Shown here piece by piece: positions 6,812-8,763 of a stretch of DNA of 8,763 bases (the stretch's first letter is position 1; each line of letters begins with the position of its first letter). Location of the stretch: positions 1 through 8,763 of the forward strand of contig JAPLZR010000087.1 in the NCBI GenBank assembly GCA_026394935.1. The letters run 5' to 3'. Origin of the DNA: Candidatus Woesearchaeota archaeon. Its GTDB lineage: Archaea; Nanobdellota; Nanobdellia; Woesearchaeales; ARS49. The position numbers and the translations under genes are program-made. Under the pieces are notes generated by a model. It did no database searches, had not been told where the DNA came from, and was given only the letters and a program-made list of their open reading frames with translations.

Positions 6812-7161
6812 TATGTTGTGCAGCAGAGTTGTACCTGGCAGCTGTTTCCTGATTGTGTTTGTGTGCTGATGCAGGTGCTGACTTCTATGGTTCCGCCGAG
6901 TTCAGTGGGGCAGTCTGTTTGTACTGCTACTAATGCGTTTGTGAATGCAGTGTTGCATTTGCCTGATGGTACGTGTGCGCTTAATGCATATCCTACACTT
7001 CCTGTTCTGCAGCATTGCGGTTGTTGTACTGTCTGCTGTCCTGGGTAAGAAACTTTTTGTATTTGCGCCATTCCTGATGGTCCGTATTCGAAAATCAGGA
7101 ATGTGCCTATTGCTGCCAATAACAGCACCGATATAAGAACGACTGTTGTTTGACCTCTCAT
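6808..7161 (-). CDS. Secreted, pilin-like protein with eight cysteines
   Basis: A 117-residue protein. The N-terminus MRGQTT followed by a hydrophobic stretch (7-24) looks like an archaeal class III signal peptide, cut after RG and leaving Gln as mature residue 1. The conserved Glu at mature position 5 is missing, so a pilin fate is uncertain; a plain membrane anchor is the alternative. A Gln/Pro linker (40-49) leads to a domain with Cys50, 51, 69, 84, 97, 108, 113 and 114: a CC pair at each end and four single Cys between, probably four disulfides outside the cell. No known family is recognised. The ATG at 7161 has the Shine-Dalgarno AGAGGT eight bases upstream, so it is leadered. Its leader region holds a strong hairpin and an inverted repeat. 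The stop TAA (6808-6810) overlaps the cmk stop. Confidence 0.75.
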   Translation of the reverse strand: MRGQTTVVLISVLLLAAIGTFLIFEYGPSGMAQIQKVSYPGQQTVQQPQCCRTGSVGYALSAHVPSGKCNTAFTNALVAVQTDCPTELGGTIEVSTCISTQTQSGNSCQVQLCCTTY

Positions 7162-7190
7162 TTTTGAGTACCTCTTTTGTTTTTGATTTG

Positions 7191-7214
7191 TTGAGAATGC
7201 CAGAGAATTCTCAA
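7191..7214. repeat. 8-bp inverted repeat upstream of Cys-rich gene
   Basis: TTGAGAAT, eight spacer bases, ATTCTCAA. On the minus strand it sits just after a TATA-like TTTTTTAAGG (7215-7224), where an operator would act. It could instead be an mRNA leader hairpin 30 nt before the start codon. Confidence 0.5.
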
Positions 7215-7218
7215 CCTT

Positions 7219-7266
7219 AAAAAACCCAGTATACGATATCAGCCCCTTGGGGCGATCGGGTTTTTT
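7219..7266. terminator. Symmetric A6...T6 terminator-like double hairpin
   Basis: The outer arms AAAAAACCC (7219-7227) and GGGTTTTTT (7258-7266) enclose GCCCC-TT-GGGGC (7242-7253). The inner stem is extended by ATC/GAT across a one-base bulge. On either strand it is a GC hairpin followed by a T-run, so it could stop transcription both ways. It lies between the 28-residue gene and the Cys-rich gene, both on the minus strand. A minus TATA-like box (7286-7295) would place a transcript start right at the A-tract. Confidence 0.65.
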
Positions 7267-7341
7267 ATTTGATAGCGTTGCCTGCTTTAAATATCTTCTG
7301 TGAAAAAGTGAATTGGCGGTGTTATCGGGATATAGAAATTA

Positions 7342-7367
7342 GCCCATCTCAAGAAATAAAGACGGGC
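7342..7367 (-). terminator. Hairpin downstream of the 28-residue gene
   Basis: On the minus strand GCCCGTCT, a 10-nt loop, then AGATGGGC. The eight pairs include one G-U, which would be an A-C mismatch on the plus strand, so the structure favours minus-strand RNA. It is followed by TAATTTCTATAT, U-rich. Probably a terminator for the small upstream gene. Confidence 0.45.
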
Positions 7368-7390
7368 AGAAAATAGTTTTAATTTTGGTT

Positions 7391-7418
7391 ATTCCGCTCT
7401 CTTATGGGAAAAGCGGAA
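7391..7418 (-). repeat. Inverted repeat spanning the stop of the small peptide gene
   Basis: ATTCCGCT...AGCGGAAT is a perfect 8-bp repeat around a loop of about 12 nt. The loop contains the TAA stop of the 28-residue gene (7402-7404). It may stabilise the 3' end or act with the next hairpin in termination. Confidence 0.5.
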
Positions 7419-7488
7419 TTATTGCCTTCAGGAATAGAGCTAAAACTACAAAAGCCATAATTCCCTTCACAATTTCTATTATGTCCAT
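7402..7488 (-). CDS. 28-residue single-pass membrane peptide (candidate small gene)
   Basis: The minus strand encodes MDIIEIVKGIMAFVVLALFL, then KAIIPLFP, and TAA. The N-terminal 8 residues are charged, 9-20 form a hydrophobic core, and Lys21 is followed by a hydrophobic end, so one membrane helix is likely. Support for expression: a Shine-Dalgarno-like GAGGG (7498-7502) nine bases before the ATG; a TATA box AATAAATAG (7536-7544) that predicts a start near 7515; and hairpins at and after the stop (7391-7418 and 7342-7367). I do not recognise it. A subunit of a membrane complex, a small regulator or a type I-toxin-like peptide are all open. Being so short, it could be chance; the co-placed signals make that less likely. 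Confidence 0.5.
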   Translation of the reverse strand: MDIIEIVKGIMAFVVLALFLKAIIPLFP

Positions 7489-7535
7489 ATTTTCTTTCCC
7501 TCAAAGTGCCTTTAGATAACTCACACTATCGAAAA

Positions 7536-7544
7536 CTATTTATT
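7536..7544 (-). promoter_or_regulatory. TATA box of the 28-residue gene
   Basis: The minus strand reads AATAAATAG, with a predicted start near 7515 and a 27-nt leader that includes GAGGG. Confidence 0.4.
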
Positions 7545-7548
7545 GGAT

Positions 7549-7757
7549 AATAACCCAAAAACTACTTGAAACGGTAGTATCGGGTTATTGCCCCTCGAAG
7601 CATGGCATACGGCGGTTGTTTCAGAACCGCACTATCTTGTGCTGTTAATCTTTGAGCGTGAAAAAGAAAGAAGGTGTGTTTTAGGAAAAGAGCCGATGGC
7701 TTTTTCTCCTAATCCACCCCCTTTCCCTCGAGAAAAGTACAAGAAGCTTCTCTTTTT
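7549..7757 (+). ncRNA. Block of strong hairpins, possible structured RNA
   Basis: No convincing reading frame on either strand. Structures seen: AATAACCC/GGGTTATT (7549-7556 with 7582-7589) enclosing ACTAC/GTAGT (7561-7565 with 7574-7578); GCGGTT-GTTTCAG-AACCGC (7612-7630); a long hairpin TTAGGA...TCCTAA (7681-7712) with an inner AAAGAGCC-GAT-GGCTTTTT; and the palindrome AGAAGCTTCT (7742-7751) followed by T5, terminator-like. The long hairpin has a G-U pair on the plus strand that would be C-A on the minus, so plus-strand RNA is favoured weakly. I could not match RNase P, SRP or tRNA consensus elements. It could also be remains of a mobile-element end. Confidence 0.3.
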
Positions 7758-7987
7758 ATGTTTTTGTATGCTGCTCTGCTGGTATTCTGTTTATCGCTTG
7801 GTATGTTCTTTCATAATTATACCATACAACAAAACTCTTTAATTCTTTCAGTACTTTTCGCATTTTTGAAACCTATCATTGTGCGGTATCTTTGGATTGT
7901 ACTTCTGTTCATGTTTCTTTTGCCTCGCTTTACTATTCTGTCGCTTTGGTATTGTGGACATTTGTTTCCGTTTTTTATTTTCCCACC
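7756..7987 (-). pseudogene. Decayed IS transposase: core deleted and frameshifted
   Basis: On the minus strand, codons from 7987 read KNGNKCPQYQSDRIVKRGK, then a basic RNMNRSTIQRYR. This resembles the N-terminal zinc-finger/HTH segment (CPxCxSxxIVKRGK...QRYxCxxCG) of DDE transposases in archaea, with three of the four expected Cys lost. About 15 codons later, after ERIKEF, an extra base in a 4-base T run (7831-7834) shifts the frame into VVWYNYERTYQAINRIPAEQ. That is the C-terminal WYNxxRPHQ...PAE signature of rve/IS481-IS3-like transposases, stopping at 7756. Some 200 codons of catalytic core are missing. A strong TATA box (8023-8035) still lies upstream. No clear terminal repeats or target duplication were found. 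Confidence 0.6.
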
Positions 7988-8022
7988 TTATCAGTATTAT
8001 ACTAATAGGTAAGTATGACGAT

Positions 8023-8094
8023 TATATAAACCTTTCTCTTTTGTAACATATGTTTAGTAATTTACAATAAATAAATTATCAAAAGGTTTATATA
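8023..8094. promoter_or_regulatory. Mirror-image promoters: 13-bp inverted repeat
   Basis: TATATAAACCTTT (8023-8035) and AAAGGTTTATATA (8082-8094) are perfect inverted copies 46 bp apart. Each is a good archaeal BRE-TATA. The left one points to the transposase remnant (predicted start about 8003). The right one points to the zinc-ribbon gene (predicted start about 8115, five bases before its ATG). The spacer is very AT-rich. Confidence 0.65.
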
Positions 8095-8119
8095 TTAAGT
8101 ACCATATTTAAATACCAGA

Positions 8120-8299
8120 ATGGACGAAATCATAAAAATAATGGAAAAAGAGGCAGGTCACAAAGTCTATATCTTAGGCAACAAATGCTACCGTTGCGGT
8201 CACACATGGATACCAAGAAACATAGAAGAACGACCAGCAGTGTGCCCAAAATGTAAAAATCCATATTGGGCTAAACCAAGAAAAAAAGAAACAAAATGA
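8120..8299 (+). CDS. Small zinc-ribbon protein, unknown function
   Basis: A 59-residue protein with a short helical N-terminus (DEIIKIMEKEAGH), then CYRCGHTWIPR (23-33) and CPKCKNPYW (43-51), ending in a basic tail KPRKKETK. The two CxxC knuckles form a zinc ribbon. The pattern CxxCGHxWxPR...P..CPKCxxPYW recurs in small archaeal and bacterial proteins that often sit beside toxins or nucleases, in my recollection; here a type IIG-like restriction gene follows 85 bp downstream. A role as antitoxin-like or DNA-binding controller is inference. The near-leaderless ATG follows a strong BRE-TATA. Codons end mostly in A or C, opposite to the T-ending codons of plus-strand genes on the left, suggesting a different origin or a skew change. 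Confidence 0.75.
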   Translation: MDEIIKIMEKEAGHKVYILGNKCYRCGHTWIPRNIEERPAVCPKCKNPYWAKPRKKETK

Positions 8300-8307
8300 A
8301 AAAAACC

Positions 8308-8321
8308 ACTGGACACTGGAC
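8308..8321 (+). repeat. Tandem ACTGGAC repeat upstream of restriction gene
   Basis: ACTGGAC occurs twice head-to-tail with no spacer, about 15 bp upstream of the TATA box of the next gene. A direct repeat there could bind a regulator. Confidence 0.4.
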
Positions 8322-8335
8322 AACCACCCACACAA

Positions 8336-8346
8336 GATATAAAAAT
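8336..8346 (+). promoter_or_regulatory. TATA box of restriction-enzyme gene
   Basis: GATATAAAAAT, with a predicted start near 8367. The leader is about 17 nt and contains the Shine-Dalgarno GAGGTG (8372-8377), six bases before the GTG start at 8384. Confidence 0.5.
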
Positions 8347-8383
8347 GCGTTTTCTCAATTGACTTTCAAAAGAGGTGTGTGCA

Positions 8384-8763
8384 GTGAGTGCTGAACGAAA
8401 AAATGAAGCAAAAAAAGACATTTTACTATATAATTTTATAGCGGAGAATAAGAAATATAAACGCCCTTGGGAAATTAAAAAAACACAGAATAAGATCATT
8501 CAATCAATATTAGATAAAGCGAGCAAAAGGAAGACTGGAAACCGAGGAGAACCAGACCTACTTTACATCAATGAAGCAAAGAAATTATTAATTGTACTTG
8601 AAAAAAAAGACTCTATAAAACAACATCAATCCAAGGATGGCAAAAGTCCTGAATTTTATGCTGTGGATGGCATAAAACATTATCTCTCTTTCTTTAAAGA
8701 AGAAAATATTGATATTTTACCAGAGTCAACTAAGAGATATTTAAGGAATTGGAAGTTTGTTGG
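8384..8763 (+). CDS. Type IIG-like restriction/modification enzyme, N-terminal nuclease part (cut by window end)
   Basis: 126 codons are visible and the frame stays open at the window end. Seen: an N-terminal helical region (1-45); GNRGEPDLLYI (52-62); LLIVLEKKDSIKQH (68-81), with Asp58, Glu73 and Lys75 forming the PD-(D/E)xK nuclease triad; and YAVDGIKHYLSFF (92-104). This order matches the nuclease domain at the front of Eco57I-like/type IIG proteins, where an N6-adenine methylase and target-recognition domain would follow; those lie outside the window. The GTG at 8384 is chosen because the Shine-Dalgarno GAGGTG is six bases upstream; an in-frame GTG at 8375 overlaps that site. It has its own promoter, and the zinc-ribbon gene lies just upstream. 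Very AT-rich codons suggest acquisition. A stand-alone nuclease is the main alternative. Confidence 0.7.
   Translation, partial: MSAERKNEAKKDILLYNFIAENKKYKRPWEIKKTQNKIIQSILDKASKRKTGNRGEPDLLYINEAKKLLIVLEKKDSIKQHQSKDGKSPEFYAVDGIKHYLSFFKEENIDILPESTKRYLRNWKFV

Noticed and set aside
7612..7630. tRNA anticodon-arm look-alike: on the minus strand CTGAAAC in a 6-bp stem would give a Phe GAA anticodon.
   Set aside because: No matching acceptor stem, proper D-arm or T-arm could be built around it on either strand, so I treat it as part of the hairpin block.
7560..7740. Possible SRP or RNase P RNA, prompted by AACCGCCGTATGCC on the minus strand and CAGAACC on the plus strand.
   Set aside because: The key conserved elements (GGTCAGG/AGCAG for SRP, GAGGAAAGTCC and ACAGAA for RNase P) are absent in the right places.
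7588..7842. An 84-codon plus-strand frame starting with TTG.
   Set aside because: Weak start, no homology-like motif, and it runs through the hairpin block into the antisense of the transposase remnant.
7758..8012. An 84-codon hydrophobic plus-strand frame resembling a membrane protein.
   Set aside because: It is antisense to the transposase remnant, lacks a Shine-Dalgarno or well-placed TATA box, and its hydrophobicity follows from the T-rich strand.
7500..8120. CRISPR array in the long gene-poor stretch.
   Set aside because: There are hairpins and an inverted repeat but no regularly spaced direct repeats.
8200..8499. A 99-codon minus-strand frame.
   Set aside because: It overlaps the zinc-ribbon and nuclease genes on the opposite strand and shows no family features.

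Overview
The window is archaeal and most likely from a DPANN-type archaeon. The evidence is a group II chaperonin (thermosome), an archaeal-type glutamyl-tRNA synthetase, an archaeal-type cytidylate kinase, and AT-rich TATA boxes lying 25-30 nt upstream of start codons. Several of these promoters imply leaderless mRNAs. The DPANN placement is inferred from gene style and compactness and was not tested by any search.

Layout. At 1-1212 (+) lies the 3' two-thirds or so of glutamyl-tRNA synthetase. A convergent orphan-looking DNA methyltransferase of the TSPPY type follows (1228-1896, -). Next is a two-gene minus-strand operon for coiled-coil proteins with an ATGA overlap (1998-2537 and 2534-3094). 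A RimJ/RimL-type GNAT acetyltransferase (3201-3731, -) and the thermosome subunit (3765-5396, -) come next. A double-hotdog MaoC-like protein (5449-6189, -) is divergent from cytidylate kinase (6263-6811, +). A secreted or pilin-like protein with eight cysteines (6808-7161, -) and a 28-residue membrane peptide (7402-7488, -) follow. The housekeeping part is very compact: stop codons overlap or touch the next promoter.

From about 7490 the window becomes accessory. It holds a block of strong hairpins (about 7549-7757, possible structured RNA) and a decayed transposase (7756-7987, -) with the catalytic core deleted and a one-base frameshift. An AT-rich stretch with two mirror-image promoters (8023-8094) leads into a 59-residue zinc-ribbon protein (8120-8299, +). 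The 5' part of a probable type IIG-like restriction enzyme (8384 to the end, +) closes the window.

Base composition changes at about 8040-8100. Left of it the plus strand is T-rich whatever the gene orientation, and right of it the plus strand is A-rich. This marks either a foreign insertion, an inversion or a replication-related switch.

How the genes relate: the left part supports translation, protein folding and nucleotide supply. The right end looks like the edge of a defence island reached through a dead mobile element. The candidates for something undescribed are the coiled-coil pair, the CC...CC pilin-like protein with its tiny membrane peptide, the zinc-ribbon/restriction pair, and the hairpin block.
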